Shown here piece after piece: positions 10,675-20,804 of a DNA stretch of 60,395 nt (the stretch's first letter is position 1; each line of letters starts with the position of its first letter). The stretch comes from Hennigella sp045641165. GTDB lineage: Bacteria; Bacillota_I; Bacilli_A; Mycoplasmatales; Mycoplasmoidaceae. Below the pieces are notes generated by a model. The model ran no database searches. It worked only from the letters and a program-made list of their open reading frames with translations, and was not told where the DNA came from. The stretch covers positions 1-60,395 of the forward strand of contig JAZUGL010000005.1 of the NCBI GenBank assembly GCA_045641165.1, given 5' to 3'. The position numbers were made by a program, and so were the translations under genes.

Positions 10675-11964
10675 TTAATCGATTTGGAATTCTACATTAT
10701 CTATGATAATTGTATCTTTTGTTTTTGCTCCATGTTTTTTAAGGATTTCATCAATGTTACAATTATTTAATTTTTGGTTGAATCTAAAGATATTATCTTT
10801 AGTTGTTAAAGGAATCTTGTGAAGTCAATGACTTAGATATGGGCTTTCAATGATTCATCTATTAGGACCATCTTTCTTGAATTTAAATTCATGTGGTAAA
10901 TATTCCTTCTTTCTAAGTTCAATAACTTTAACCGCATTCTTTTTAGCTTCTTCTTTTTGTTTAGTTAAATAAGAATCATTAAGTTTTAAAATCATTGATT
11001 TTAATTCAGTTAAATTAGTTTTTTCTAAGGCTGAAATAACTACTAACTTGTCTTTCTTCTTTAAAACTTTTTTAAGTTTTGCTAGTTGTTGCTTAGCACC
11101 TTCAACATCACATTTATTAGCAACAATCAAACATTGCTTTTTAAGCAATTGCTTGTTATATTTATCTAATTCATTGTTAATGGTTTTGTAACTAGCAACT
11201 ATATCTTCATGATCATTTATATCTAAAGATATAACATGGATTAAAATATGGCATCTTTCAATATGTTTTAGGAAATCAAAACCTAAACCAACACCTTCTG
11301 ATGCTCCTTCGATTAATCCAGGAATATCAGCCATAACTAATGTTTTAGTTTTAGAAAAACTAATTGTTCCTAACACAGGCGTAAGCGTAGTAAATTGATA
11401 ATGCGCAATTTTGGGTTTAGCATTTGACAAAACTGAAATAATGCTGCTCTTGCCGGCGTTAGGAAGGCCAACCAAGCCAATATCAGCAATATACTTCAAC
11501 TTAAGCTCTACGTCGATCTTTTGGCCCTTATCGCCGTTTTCGTATAGGGTTGGTGCTTTGTTAAATGAAGATTTGAAAAAGGCATTACCATGACCGCCAC
11601 TGCCACCATGACAAATAGTAAATTCTTGTCCATCCTTAAGGATGTCAACAATAAGTTTACCAGTATCTCTATCAAAGATTTGCGTACCTACAGGCACCTT
11701 AACTATATAGTCTTTGCCATTACGACCATACATATTTTTAGCTTGACCGTTTTGTCCATCTTCCGCACTTATCTTTTTAAGATACCTTAAATGAAAAAGG
11801 GAGCTTAGATCTTCATCACCCAGGATGATTACATCTCCGCCTTTTCCACCTTCGCCACCAAAAGGACCACCCTCTGGGTAGTGAGCTTCTCTACGCCAAG
11901 CAACTAGTCCGTTACCACCATTGCCAGCTTTTAATGTTAAATAACATTTATCGACAAACTGCAT
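10675..11964 (-). CDS. obg: GTPase Obg/CgtA
   Basis: This 429-aa GTPase is involved in large-subunit ribosome maturation. The glycine-rich Obg fold is at the N-terminus (GNGGNGLVAWRRE, GGPFGGEGGKGGDV), the G1 loop is GLPNAGKSS, G3 is DIPGLIEG and G4 is NKCD. After an in-frame TGA the chain continues through an OCT-like C-terminal domain ending ...NVEFQID. The start at 11964 gives the canonical MQFVDK opening. It lies 2 bp after the upstream membrane-protein gene and directly before nadE. Confidence 0.95.
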
Positions 11965-11966
11965 GG

Positions 11967-12713
11967 TTATTCCTCTTTAGGTAAATCCACATAGGATTTT
12001 TCTTCATCTTTTTGTTTCTTAAAGATATCAACATTCTTTTTAAGAATGCTTTTAGCAGGAGCATTTGCTTTATCAATAGATTTGTAACCAAAATAGATAT
12101 CAGCAGAATAGCTTCTTGTTGATAACCATTTATTTACAAATATATTTGTAATCATAAAGAAGATAAATGTTAGAAGAAATGCAATAGCAATTCTTACCAA
12201 GAAATATAAAACTAACATTTCGCCACTTTGACTTCAAACTGGTATCAATCCTGAAAGGATTAATACGGTCATAAATATTCCTGAGCCAAAACTAAATGGT
12301 AAAACATCTAGACCAGAAACTTTAGTTGCATTAAAAATAATTGGATAAATTAGGCTAGAGCCTAATAAACCGAATAATGGAGCAAGAATAAGTGGATCAA
12401 AGAATGTTCAATAGCTTGTGATGCTTATGTTGTCGTTCAAATGATCTTTCAAATATTCATATAGCTCCCCGTTATAGAATATTTGGTATTTTGCAGCAAT
12501 ACTTGCTGCATACTCAAGATTACCATTGCAGTTTCCATGTCAAACTGATTGGCCTCTGGCTATAAGCCAGTGGTAATCTAAAGCATTAAATTCGCCAACT
12601 AATGCTCAAACAATAATGAAAGGAATTATTACTAAAAGTAAAACTGACAAAAACACTCATCATGGTTTTGTTTTATGGCCAGAATTTACTAAAAGTAAAG
12701 AGTTTCTTTTCAT
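11967..12713 (-). CDS. Hypothetical membrane protein
   Basis: This 248-aa protein has about four membrane segments: one N-terminal, two central, and one at ALAFLLTF-like sequence near residue 175. A charged cytoplasmic tail of about 60 residues is rich in Lys, Asp and Ala. An extracytoplasmic loop of about 70 residues lies between the first two segments. I do not recognise the family. It is first in a minus-strand unit with obg and nadE and diverges from lspA across a 42-bp AT-rich region. Several TGA codons are Trp. Confidence 0.75.
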
Positions 12714-12755
12714 AATATTATTAGGTAAATTATATAATAATAAAATATTTACACT

Positions 12756-13343
12756 ATGAGTCAATCAATCAACAGAAAATTTTTAGATCGACACCCATAT
12801 TTACATAAATGTTTTAATACTAAAACACTAATTACTAAAGGTATTATTTTTGCTTGTGCTGCAGCTTTAGTACTTTCATTAAGTTTATCTTTTTACTTTT
12901 GGTTAAAAGATATGGAGCCTGGTACAGAAATAATTCCTAATCCTTTCTGCTACATTCATGTATGTTGAAATGGTGGAATGGGATGATCAGCTTTAGCTGG
13001 TAATACTGCAGCTATTTATGCTATTCAGTCAATTGTCTTTTTGGTTTTAACTTCCTTATTTGTTTTTCTAACAAATAGTAGAGTTGTTATCAGTTTTATT
13101 TCACTTGCAATGTTAGGTGGATTATTTAATCTAATTCAAAGAGCAGCTACTCCGGTTAGTTTAGCAATGGGTGGTGTTCCTTCAGTTTTAGATTATCTAA
13201 CATTTGGATTTTGACCTGGTTTCCCAATCTTTAACTGACCAGATTCTTTTGTTGTTATCGGTGTTCTTGGTTTTGTCATTAGTTACATAACTGTAACTAT
13301 TATTGATGCTAAAAACGAAGGAAACAAGAAACATAATGGCTAA
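12756..13343 (+). CDS. lspA: Lipoprotein signal peptidase (signal peptidase II)
   Basis: This 195-aa integral membrane aspartyl protease removes signal peptides from lipidated prolipoproteins. Both catalytic Asp motifs are visible: VLDYL (Asp146) and FNWPDS (Asp163). The GNLIDR-type motif is FNLIQR, which is conservative outside the active site. Four membrane segments are expected. The protein is longer at the N-terminus than usual. An AT-rich promoter with TATAAT-like sequence lies about 20 bp upstream. Its end overlaps the rluD-like gene by 8 bp, a common lspA-rluD arrangement. It would process the lipoproteins at 27.8 and 41.7 kb. Confidence 0.88.
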
Positions 13344-14214
13344 AACTAGATTAGATAAAGCTGTGGCACAAAAGCTTAATTGTTCTAGAACAAAAGCTAT
13401 TGATCTAATCAAAAAGGGTTTGGTTCTTGTTAACAAAGAAGTTGCTAGCAAACAAGGTATTGAAGTAGATGATAGTGATAAAATCACTATCAATGCACAA
13501 GATAAAAAAGAAGTTAAATTAATTGATGTTAATTTAGCTCCTTGTAGCAAACCTTTAGACGTTATTTATGAAGATAAATACCTAATGGTAATTAACAAAC
13601 CAAAAAATGTTTTAGTTCACCCAACCAGCTTTAATGAACAAGATACGATTGCTAATCGTTTGGTTGCCTATTTAGGCAAATTTTCTAAAGACAAAGTTAG
13701 ACCGGGAATTGTTCATCGTTTAGACAAAAATACTTCAGGTTTATTGGTTGTTGCTAAGAACCTAAAAGTATTAAAACTTTTACAAGAACAAATTCAAAAC
13801 AAAACTTTAAATAGAGCTTATGTGGCTATTTGTCATAGCCATTTTGACAATAATCATTTATTGATTAAGGCTCCAATTATTAGAGCATTTGATGGTTCAA
13901 CAAAAATGGTCGTATCAGATAGTCATAAAGCTAAAGAAGCTATTACTAAAGTAAATCTTATTAAAAACCTTAAAAATGATTTAGCATATGTTGAATGTAT
14001 TTTATTAACTGGAAGAACACACCAAATTCGTGTTCATATGAATTACATTCATCACCCAATTTATAACGATGAACTTTATGGCCATGCTGATGCAGATAAA
14101 GAATATGGTCAATATCTTCATGCTTATAAAATAAATTTTATTCATCCAATTTCTGGCAAGAAAATGAGTTTTGAAGCTAAGCCAGACAAGACATTTTTAG
14201 CCAAGCTTAAATAA
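13336..14214 (+). CDS. rluD: RluA/RluD-family pseudouridine synthase
   Basis: This 292-aa enzyme converts specific uridines in RNA to pseudouridine. An S4 RNA-binding domain spans residues 1-55 (TRLDKAVAQ, then KAIDLIKKG), followed by the catalytic domain with VHRLDKNTSGLLV, where Asp is the nucleophile, and later LLTGRTHQIRVH. The start at 13336 leaves an S4 domain of usual length. An upstream ATG at 13306 is less likely. The RluA-family assignment is firm, but RluD rather than RluB/C-type target specificity is inferred. Confidence 0.9.
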   Translation: MAKTRLDKAVAQKLNCSRTKAIDLIKKGLVLVNKEVASKQGIEVDDSDKITINAQDKKEVKLIDVNLAPCSKPLDVIYEDKYLMVINKPKNVLVHPTSFNEQDTIANRLVAYLGKFSKDKVRPGIVHRLDKNTSGLLVVAKNLKVLKLLQEQIQNKTLNRAYVAICHSHFDNNHLLIKAPIIRAFDGSTKMVVSDSHKAKEAITKVNLIKNLKNDLAYVECILLTGRTHQIRVHMNYIHHPIYNDELYGHADADKEYGQYLHAYKINFIHPISGKKMSFEAKPDKTFLAKLK

Positions 14215-14215
14215 T

Positions 14216-14243
14216 ATATTAAATTTGTTTACAAATTTAATAT
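14216..14243. promoter_or_regulatory. Inverted repeat between rluD-like gene and tsaB
   Basis: Perfect 13-bp arms (14216-14228, 14231-14243) are separated by 2 bp. The right arm runs into a TATAAT box at 14241-14246 that could drive tsaB. It may be the rluD terminator, an operator, or both. Confidence 0.45.
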
Positions 14244-14258
14244 AATACTATTCGCATT

Positions 14259-14837
14259 ATGCAAAAAGAAAATATTTTATTTATAGATACAACAAATAAT
14301 TTCTGCTATGTAGCTTTATACAAAGCTACTAAGCTTGTTAATGGTTTTAAAATTGCAGTTAACAAAAATGTAACTGACATTATTGTTGGTTCTATTAATA
14401 AATTATTAATAAAATCAAAAATTAAACCAGAAGCATTAACACATTTATATGTTAATCTTGGTCCTGGTTCATTTACTGGTTGCAAGGTTGGAGTTCTTAT
14501 TGCTAAAGCGTGAAAGATAGTTTATCCAAAAATTAGAATCTTTGTTTGTAATAGTTTGTTATTACAAACTAAAACTAAACCTGCAATCAGTATCATTGAT
14601 GCTAAAAGTAACAAATTATATTTAGCGGTTTTTGGTAAAACTAAAATTGATGTTAAACCAACTTGCATTAATGCTAGTGATTTAGATAAATATCTATCTA
14701 AATACAGGAAATATAAAATATATCGTGATCAAGTTGGTAGCATGTATGCTAACTTCAAAATTCACTTCAAAAGCTTTAAAGAAGTTAAGTCATTAGCCAA
14801 GCTTGAACCGCTTTATTTGAAGCATCCAGTCAAATAA
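14259..14837 (+). CDS. tsaB: tRNA t6A biosynthesis protein TsaB
   Basis: This 192-aa ASKHA-fold protein is the scaffold partner of TsaD in making threonylcarbamoyladenosine at position 37 of ANN-decoding tRNAs. The N-terminal FIDTTNN and the NLGPGSFTGCKVG segment are diagnostic. It is shorter than the 230-aa relatives of other phyla. One TGA is Trp. Another modifier of the same t6A37 base, MtaB, is encoded at 21.8 kb. Confidence 0.88.
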
Positions 14838-14838
14838 A

Positions 14839-14864
14839 TTATTAATGTAATTAATAACTTTTTT
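14839..14864 (+). terminator. Terminator after tsaB
   Basis: An 8-bp perfect stem with a 3-nt loop starts two bases after the tsaB stop and is followed by CTTTTTT. It is consistent with an intrinsic terminator. Confidence 0.65.
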
Positions 14865-14925
14865 ACATGAAAATAAATATATTTTTTATATATATAATTT
14901 TATTTAGAACCGAAAGTAAATAAAC

Positions 14926-16164
14926 ATGGACATGATTAAATATTTAAAAGAACGTGGCATCATTAACAACATTAGTGATGAAAAGAAATTACAACAAGCT
15001 CTAGATTCCAAAAAGGGAATCTATATTGGTTTTGATCCAAGTTTTAAATCTTTACATTTAGGTAACTATATCCAAATTCATTTACTTAACTACTTTGCAA
15101 AGCAAGGTATTCCTACTTATGCAGTTATTGGTGGAGCTACTGGTAAGATTGGTGATCCATCAGGCAAAAAAGTAGAAAGACTATTATTAGACGAAAAAAC
15201 TCTTGATGGGAACATCAAGGCTATAACTAAACAAATCGAAGCTTTAACAAATGTTAAAGAAATCATTAACAACAACCAAATTTATAATGGTATGAACTTC
15301 TTTGATTTCTTAAAAGAAGCAGGAAAGTTAATTAATATTAACTATCTTTTAGAAAAAGATGTTATCAAAACAAGATTAGAAACTGGAATTAGTTTTGCAG
15401 AATTTAGTTACAACCTAATTCAAGGTTATGATTTCTTGTGACTATATTCTAATAAGAATATTGCTATCCAAGCTGGTGGTAGTGACCAATGAGGAAACAT
15501 TACTACTGGTCTTGAGATGATCAGAAAGGTTCATGGAGAAGATGCTAAAGCAGCATGCTTTACTATTAATCTTCTAACTAAAGCTGATGGAACTAAATTT
15601 GGTAAATCAGAAAAAGGTGCAATCTATTTAGATTCAGCTATTACAAGTCCATATGAAATGTATCAATTCATTTTGAATCAAGCTGATGAAGACTTAAACA
15701 AAATGTTTAACTTCTTCTCTGATTTAAGTTCTAAAGAAATAAGTGATCTTATCAAAAAGCATAATGCAAACAAAGGCGCTAGACTTGGACAAAAAACTCT
15801 TGCCAAAGAGTTAATTACTAAAATTCATGGTGCACAAGCATATGACAGATGTTTAAAAATATCTGACGCATTATTTTATGGTAAGTTTGATAAATTAAGT
15901 TTAGAAGAACTTAATATGTGTGCAAAACAATTTAATCCTATTAGCTTATCTAAAGAAACATCACTTTGTGATTGTTTAATTGCAAATAACATTGTTACAT
16001 CTAAAAGATTGTTTAGAGAATTGCTTTCAGCTAAAACATTGCTAGTTAATAACAAAGTTATTACTGATGAAAACTTTAAGCTTAATAAGAAAGATTCTTA
16101 CTTTAACAAATTCACAGTAATCAAAAAGGGTAAGAAAAACTATTTCATTATTCAATGAAAATAG
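14926..16164 (+). CDS. tyrS: Tyrosyl-tRNA synthetase
   Basis: This 412-aa class Ib synthetase charges tRNA-Tyr. The HIGH-equivalent is HLGN in FDPSFKSLHLGN, and the KMSKS-equivalent is KFGKS. The specificity segment GSDQWGNI contains an in-frame TGA for Trp. An S4-like domain closes the C-terminus. A TGA (Trp) and one Lys precede the true TAG stop. No T-box leader is visible: the 61 bp between the tsaB terminator and the start codon are too short and carry only promoter-like AT sequence. Confidence 0.95.
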
Positions 16165-16176
16165 TTAGAGGTTAAG

Positions 16177-17538
16177 ATGGGCATATTTAAATCCATGATT
16201 AGCGGCATTATCGCTAAAAACATGAAGAAAAAGTTAACCGACTTAACTATTCATGAAGAAGATATTACCGAAGTACTAAAACAAATACGTATTGCATTGT
16301 TAGATGCAGACGTTAATTTATTAGTAGTTAAAAATCTAATCAAGTCCATTAGAGAAAAAGCTGTTGGCTATGTAATGGAAAAAAGTCAAGAAGCTGATAA
16401 GGTTTTACTAAACATAGTAAAACAAGAGCTTGTTGAAATATTAGGAAATCACCAAGCTCCATTAAATATTGAAGCAAGCCCAACTAAGATTATGCTTGTT
16501 GGTCTTAACGGTGCAGGTAAAACTACAACTGTAGCTAAAATAGCTAACTGATTAATTGCAAAGAAAGATAAACAACCTATGACTGTAGCACTAGACGTTT
16601 ACCGTCCTGCTGCTATTGATCAATTACAAGATCTTTGTAAAAAGATCGATGTTGATTGCTATACAGAAAACAGTAAAGATGTTGTTGCTATAGCTGAAAA
16701 TGGTCTAGCTTATGCTAGAGAACATAATAAGGATGTAATTTTATTCGATACAGCTGGTAGATTGCAAACTAACAAAGAGTTAATGGATGAGCTTGCCAAC
16801 ATCAAAAGAGCAATTAAACCTCAAGAAATCATTCTTGTTGTTGATGCTATGGCAGGACAAGACATTATTAATGTCGCAAGAGAATTCCATAATGTTTTAG
16901 ACTTAACTGGTTTAGTAATAACAAAGCTAGATTCAGAAGCAAGAGCTGGTGCGGTTTTATCTATCACTAATCTTTTAAACATACCTGTAAAATTTACAGG
17001 TACAGGTGAACAAGTTGGTTCACTTGATATCTTCTATCCTGAAAGAATGGCTGATCAGATTTTAGGACTTGGAGACATAATGTCTCTTGCTGAAAAAGCT
17101 GCTGATAGACTTGATGAAAATGAAGCTAAGAAATCATTCACAAGAATGATCTCTGGTAAATTTGATTTAGAAGATTTGATGAAACAAATGGAACAAATCT
17201 CTAAGCTTGGTTCAATGGGTAGCATTATGAAAATGATGCCCGGTAATCTTGCAAGCAAGATTAATGAAGGGCAAATTACTGATGCTGAAGCTAAAATCAA
17301 AGTTTGAAAAATTTTGATGACTTCAATGACTAAAAAAGAAAGAAGAAATCCTAGACTATTTAAAAAGGAACCTAATCGTAAGATTAGAGTTATTAAAGGT
17401 TCTGGTAGAAAACCAGATGAATTAAATAAGATGCTTGCTCAATGAGAAAAAGCAAAAGCAGGGATGGATCAAATTGGTAAGAAAATTAAATCAGGTAAGA
17501 ATCCATTGGCTGACTTACTTTCTAAAGGTAGGATGTAA
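16177..17538 (+). CDS. ffh: Signal recognition particle protein Ffh
   Basis: This 453-aa SRP GTPase delivers membrane proteins to the translocon. An N-domain helix bundle comes first, then the G-domain with GLNGAGKTT, DVYRPAA, DTAGRLQ, TKLD and a methionine-rich M-domain near the C-terminus (SMGSIMKMMPG). Trp codons at TGA occur three times. It follows tyrS by 12 bp and overlaps the next ORF as TAATG. No SRP RNA gene was recognised in the window. Confidence 0.96.
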
Positions 17539-17846
17539 TGGACTTTAAAAAATACTTGCCTAACTATCTTATAGTTAAGAATGTTTTAACTATTGATGGA
17601 ATAACATCTCACAAATACTTCATTACAACAGTTGATGAACTTAATCTAAAATTGTTTGCTCATGAAAACATTGTTAGTTGACATCCATTAATTTTGAAAA
17701 ATGGAAGTAACTTCTATTACTTTAAAGGTATTAAAAAATCAGACTTTGCTATAGCAAGTTTCTGCTTAGGAAACCAAAACTACGATGACAACTATAATAG
17801 TTTGATTCTTGAAAACTACTTCTTAAAAAATTCTTACGAAATCTAA
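17538..17846 (+). CDS. Small hypothetical protein following ffh
   Basis: This 102-aa soluble-looking protein is rich in aromatic residues, Asn and Lys, with no membrane segment or recognised motif. It is translationally coupled to ffh by a TAATG overlap and ends directly at the terminator. One in-frame TGA (Trp) occurs in SWHPLI. The coupling supports it being a real gene, but no function can be given. Confidence 0.6.
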
Positions 17847-17882
17847 AAAAAAAAAAAAACGAACTATATGTTCGCTTTTTTT
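17845..17882. terminator. Bidirectional terminator between convergent units
   Basis: A run of fifteen A residues, a 5-bp stem (CGAAC/GTTCG) with a 5-nt loop and a run of T residues form a hairpin that works in both directions. The stop codon of the minus-strand membrane protein lies inside the hairpin. Confidence 0.8.
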
Positions 17883-19234
17883 ACTGCTATTTTAGGATTT
17901 AGATTTATTGCTCTATTTGATAGATATAATCCTCAACCTACTGCATAGCTTGCAAGAGTTGTAGATACTGCTATAGCAGGAGATGTAGCTTGTCATCATG
18001 TTAGTATGCCATATCAGTCATAGCCTTCTTGGAATACTCACATTTGACCTTCAGCTCTATGTCCAAATGCCATTCCTATGTAATAGATTACATATAGACC
18101 AACTGGAAGGATTGTTAATCATACATATTTGTATTTAATTTGTTTTGTGTGTTCAAGCAAGATAAATGATGTAATAGCAAATAATGGTAGGAATATATGA
18201 TAGAATATTTCACCTGTTTGCAATGCTTGTCATCCTTCTACAGGGATTAAATAGAATAAGACAAATAGTAATGACATTGCTGAAGCAGTAACACTTACTA
18301 ATTTAAATACTCTAATACCTGCAGGGATATCGCGTATTTTCTTAGCTTGAACTAAGCTCATGCATACCAAATGCATGATTGCAGCAAGTAATACTAATAA
18401 AGCAACTTGAACTGGGAAGAATTTAGTTTGTTCATATAGTTCACCAGTCATTCCAAATCAAATTAAACCAGCAACGCCTAATAAGATTGTCATAACAGTA
18501 AATAGGTAATCTCATCCTATTTTATATACATAAATTCTCTTGTTGCATGCTCATAAAGCTCATCCTAGCAAAATAGAAATAGCAATGATTCCTAAGAAAA
18601 TAGCTGGAACATACATTCAACCAAATTGACAGAATCAATATCAGTCATAATGAATATCAGGCAAGCCACCTTCGCCAATGTGTGAGTAAGCAGCATATAA
18701 GTAGAATATTCCATATCCAAGGATTGGAATTAAAGCATATAGTGTTTCAACAAACAATATTCTTCCGCTTGTTTTGAAGAAACAAACAAAGGAAATGATT
18801 GAAACTAGCGGAGCTAGAATATGCAATATTGCATTAGATCCACCAGCCAAAACACGAGCATTGTAGAACTCTTCATTTACAAAGTTCGAGAATGGCATAA
18901 GGAAGAAAAGAGTAACAAACATTGTTAGAGTAATTGAAAGTGTTCCAATAAAGCTAACAAAGTATGTTGGTCTACCAACATGAGCTATTACTCCTCCCTT
19001 CTTTAATGAAATGGAAACAATAACAAACAATGCACAAAGCGCCATTAGAATATTGGACAATACTGTAAAGTATTTTAAGTGTGCAATGCCTGTTTCTTGT
19101 TGTGGGAAAGGGTTAACATTGCCAAACAAAATACCGCAGGCAATTGCTACTAATATTACTATAAGAATATTAAGCCCCAAGGAAACGTTTAATAAACGTT
19201 TTTGCTTATCTTCTGTAAAAACTAACTTTTTCAT
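17864..19234 (-). CDS. Polytopic membrane protein with internal duplication
   Basis: This 456-aa protein has about eleven to twelve membrane segments. The two halves repeat one pattern: a segment ending FxLxP, a ILHI/IFYHI helix with LAPL or LPLF, a L..LIPxxxY or L..LPVGLY helix, a YAAYSH or MAFGH element, and a YDWYWF or YDWYGI close. The His and Tyr positions in the helices recall FAR-17a/AIG1 and Pr6Pr-type membrane proteins, but I cannot confirm that. It stands alone between a terminator and the tRNA cluster. Function unknown. Confidence 0.75.
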
Positions 19235-19293
19235 AATCTTAATAATTAATTTTACTATTTTGTTTTGTAAAATAATAAACTTTTAAAAAAATA

Positions 19294-19316
19294 AAGATAT
19301 AGCATAGCTATATCTT
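19294..19316 (-). terminator. Terminator of the tRNA cluster
   Basis: A perfect 10-bp stem with a 3-nt loop sits 11 bp beyond the 3' end of tRNA-Val on the minus strand and is followed there by TATTTTTTT. Confidence 0.8.
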
Positions 19317-19326
19317 GGTTTCAAAA

Positions 19327-19402
19327 TGGTGCAGTGTGAGGGGATCGAACCCCCGACCCTATGCTTGTAAGGCATATGCTCTCCCGGCTGAGCTAACACT
19401 GC
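19327..19402 (-). tRNA. tRNA-Val (anticodon TAC)
   Basis: A 76-nt cloverleaf with 7-bp acceptor stem GCAGTGT/ACACTGC, discriminator A and encoded CCA. The anticodon loop CTTACAA gives TAC. The T-loop GGTTCGATCC is standard. Confidence 0.95.
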
Positions 19403-19404
19403 AT

Positions 19405-19481
19405 TGGTGACCTGTACGGGATTCAAACCCATGAATGCACGCGTGAAAGGCGTGTGTGTTAAGTCACTTCACCAACAGGCC
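19405..19481 (-). tRNA. tRNA-Glu (anticodon TTC)
   Basis: A 77-nt cloverleaf with encoded CCA. The anticodon stem CACGC/GCGTG holds loop CTTTCAC, anticodon TTC. The T-loop reads GTTTGAATCCC. It is separated from tRNA-Val by 2 bp. Confidence 0.93.
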
Positions 19482-19487
19482 AATATA

Positions 19488-19562
19488 TGGCGGCCACCAC
19501 AGGGTTCGAACCTGCGACCAACCGGTTAACAGCCGGTTGCTCTACCACTGAGCTAGGTGGCC
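19488..19562 (-). tRNA. tRNA-Asn (anticodon GTT)
   Basis: A 75-nt cloverleaf with acceptor GGCCACC/GGTGGCC, discriminator G and encoded CCA. The anticodon loop CTGTTAA gives GTT. It is first in the three-tRNA transcript, six bases from tRNA-Glu. Confidence 0.95.
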
Positions 19563-19630
19563 ATATCTATATAAAATGATACTATAAATTATAGTTTAAA
19601 GATAACATTTTTTGTTAAAATATAAGAGTT

Positions 19631-19870
19631 ATGAAAGACCAAATTATTAAAATAATTAAAGAAGTGATTGCGAAGCAAAATCTTCATATAAATGTTGACG
19701 AAAAATCACTTGATGAACCATTTAAAGAAATGGGTATTGATTCAATAACTACATTAGGAATTATTGTAGCTATCGAAGATAAGGTTGGTTTTAGATTGGA
19801 TGACTCAACTCTTGCAACAATCAAAACAGTTAATCAACTAATCAAAGCATTTGAAGCAAAGAAAAAATAA
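19631..19870 (+). CDS. acpP: Acyl carrier protein
   Basis: This 79-aa acidic helical protein has the phosphopantetheine attachment motif GIDSIT (Ser38). ACP carries acyl chains in lipid metabolism. Mollicutes without fatty-acid synthesis keep it for phospholipid assembly or handling of exogenous fatty acids. It is monocistronic, with a terminator directly after the stop. It reads opposite to the tRNAs. Confidence 0.92.
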   Translation: MKDQIIKIIKEVIAKQNLHINVDEKSLDEPFKEMGIDSITTLGIIVAIEDKVGFRLDDSTLATIKTVNQLIKAFEAKKK

Positions 19871-19887
19871 CCTTAAATGGTTATTTT
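19864..19887. terminator. Bidirectional terminator between acpP and ruvB
   Basis: The 9-bp arms (19864-19872 and 19879-19887) are perfect with a 6-nt loop and are followed by CTTTTT. The element overlaps both the acpP stop and the ruvB stop, which face each other. Confidence 0.8.
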
Positions 19888-20804
19888 CTTTTTATTATTT
19901 CTAAGCCACCAGGCAAAATCTTTCTACCATTAATAGTTTTGATTGCATATTTGTTTTTAAATAGATAAGGTTCAATCTTTTCTTCAATATATTGAATTTC
20001 TAATTCAATCATTTGGCTTAATGTTTTAATTCCAATACAAGTATTTAGATTTTCAAAACATTTAAGATACTTAATGTCATTAATATTTAAACCATTTTTA
20101 AAAATTCCAATCTGTTTAAAAATAGAATCAAGTGGCTTAGTATTATCAAGCGTTTTAAAATCACTAACTCTTGATAATATTGTTAATGCATTCCTTGGAA
20201 TGCCTTTTGATTTATCGGCTATTGATTCTATTTCTTCTGGAGCTAATTTAATGTTGTTTCTTTTTGCACAATTATTCAATATCTGTTTAATTTCTTCTTT
20301 AGAATAATCTTCAAAATAGAACACAATTCCAAATCTCTCTTCAAGAGGTTTAGGGATTTTAGTTAAACTAGTTGTTGCACCCACAAGTGTAAACTTAGGA
20401 ACTTTTATTCTTGTTGTTTTAGAATTAAAATCTTTGCCAATTGTAATATCAAGACTAAAGTCTTCCATTAATGAATAAAGCAATTCAAAGCATTGTTTAT
20501 TAATTGCGTGAATCTCATCAATGAAGATAACATCATTCTCTTTTATGCTTAAAGCAAAGTTGTAAATATCTTGTGGCTTAATAATATTACTGCCTTGTAA
20601 AATAGTAATATTTGTTTTTCTTTCTTTAGCAATGATTAAAGCTAATGATGTTTTACCAGTTCCAGGCAAGCCATAAAATAAACAATGATCCAAAGGTTCA
20701 TTATTTATAATGGCGGCCTTTAAATAAGTCCTTAAATTATCTTTAAGCGTTTTCTTTCCAACAAACTCTTTAAGATTATTAGGCCTTTGGGACTGAAGCT
20801 TCAT
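19881..20804 (-). CDS. ruvB: Holliday junction branch migration ATPase RuvB
   Basis: This 307-aa AAA+ motor drives branch migration with RuvA. Walker A is GLPGTGKTS (residues 45-53) and Walker B is VIFIDEIH. Sensor segments VGATTSLTKIP and PLEERFG and the C-terminal winged helix are all present. It is slightly short of the usual 330 residues. Its start overlaps the ruvA end by 26 bp. RuvC is not seen here, as is common in mollicutes. Confidence 0.95.
   Translation of the reverse strand: MKLQSQRPNNLKEFVGKKTLKDNLRTYLKAAIINNEPLDHCLFYGLPGTGKTSLALIIAKERKTNITILQGSNIIKPQDIYNFALSIKENDVIFIDEIHAINKQCFELLYSLMEDFSLDITIGKDFNSKTTRIKVPKFTLVGATTSLTKIPKPLEERFGIVFYFEDYSKEEIKQILNNCAKRNNIKLAPEEIESIADKSKGIPRNALTILSRVSDFKTLDNTKPLDSIFKQIGIFKNGLNINDIKYLKCFENLNTCIGIKTLSQMIELEIQYIEEKIEPYLFKNKYAIKTINGRKILPGGLEIIKRK

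Noticed and set aside
14838..14925. Possible T-box riboswitch before tyrS
   Set aside because: The region is under 90 bp, half of it the tsaB terminator, with no specifier stem or T-box sequence.
19327..19562. Mobile-element attachment site at the tRNA genes
   Set aside because: No integrase, no repeated tRNA 3' end and no foreign block next to the cluster.
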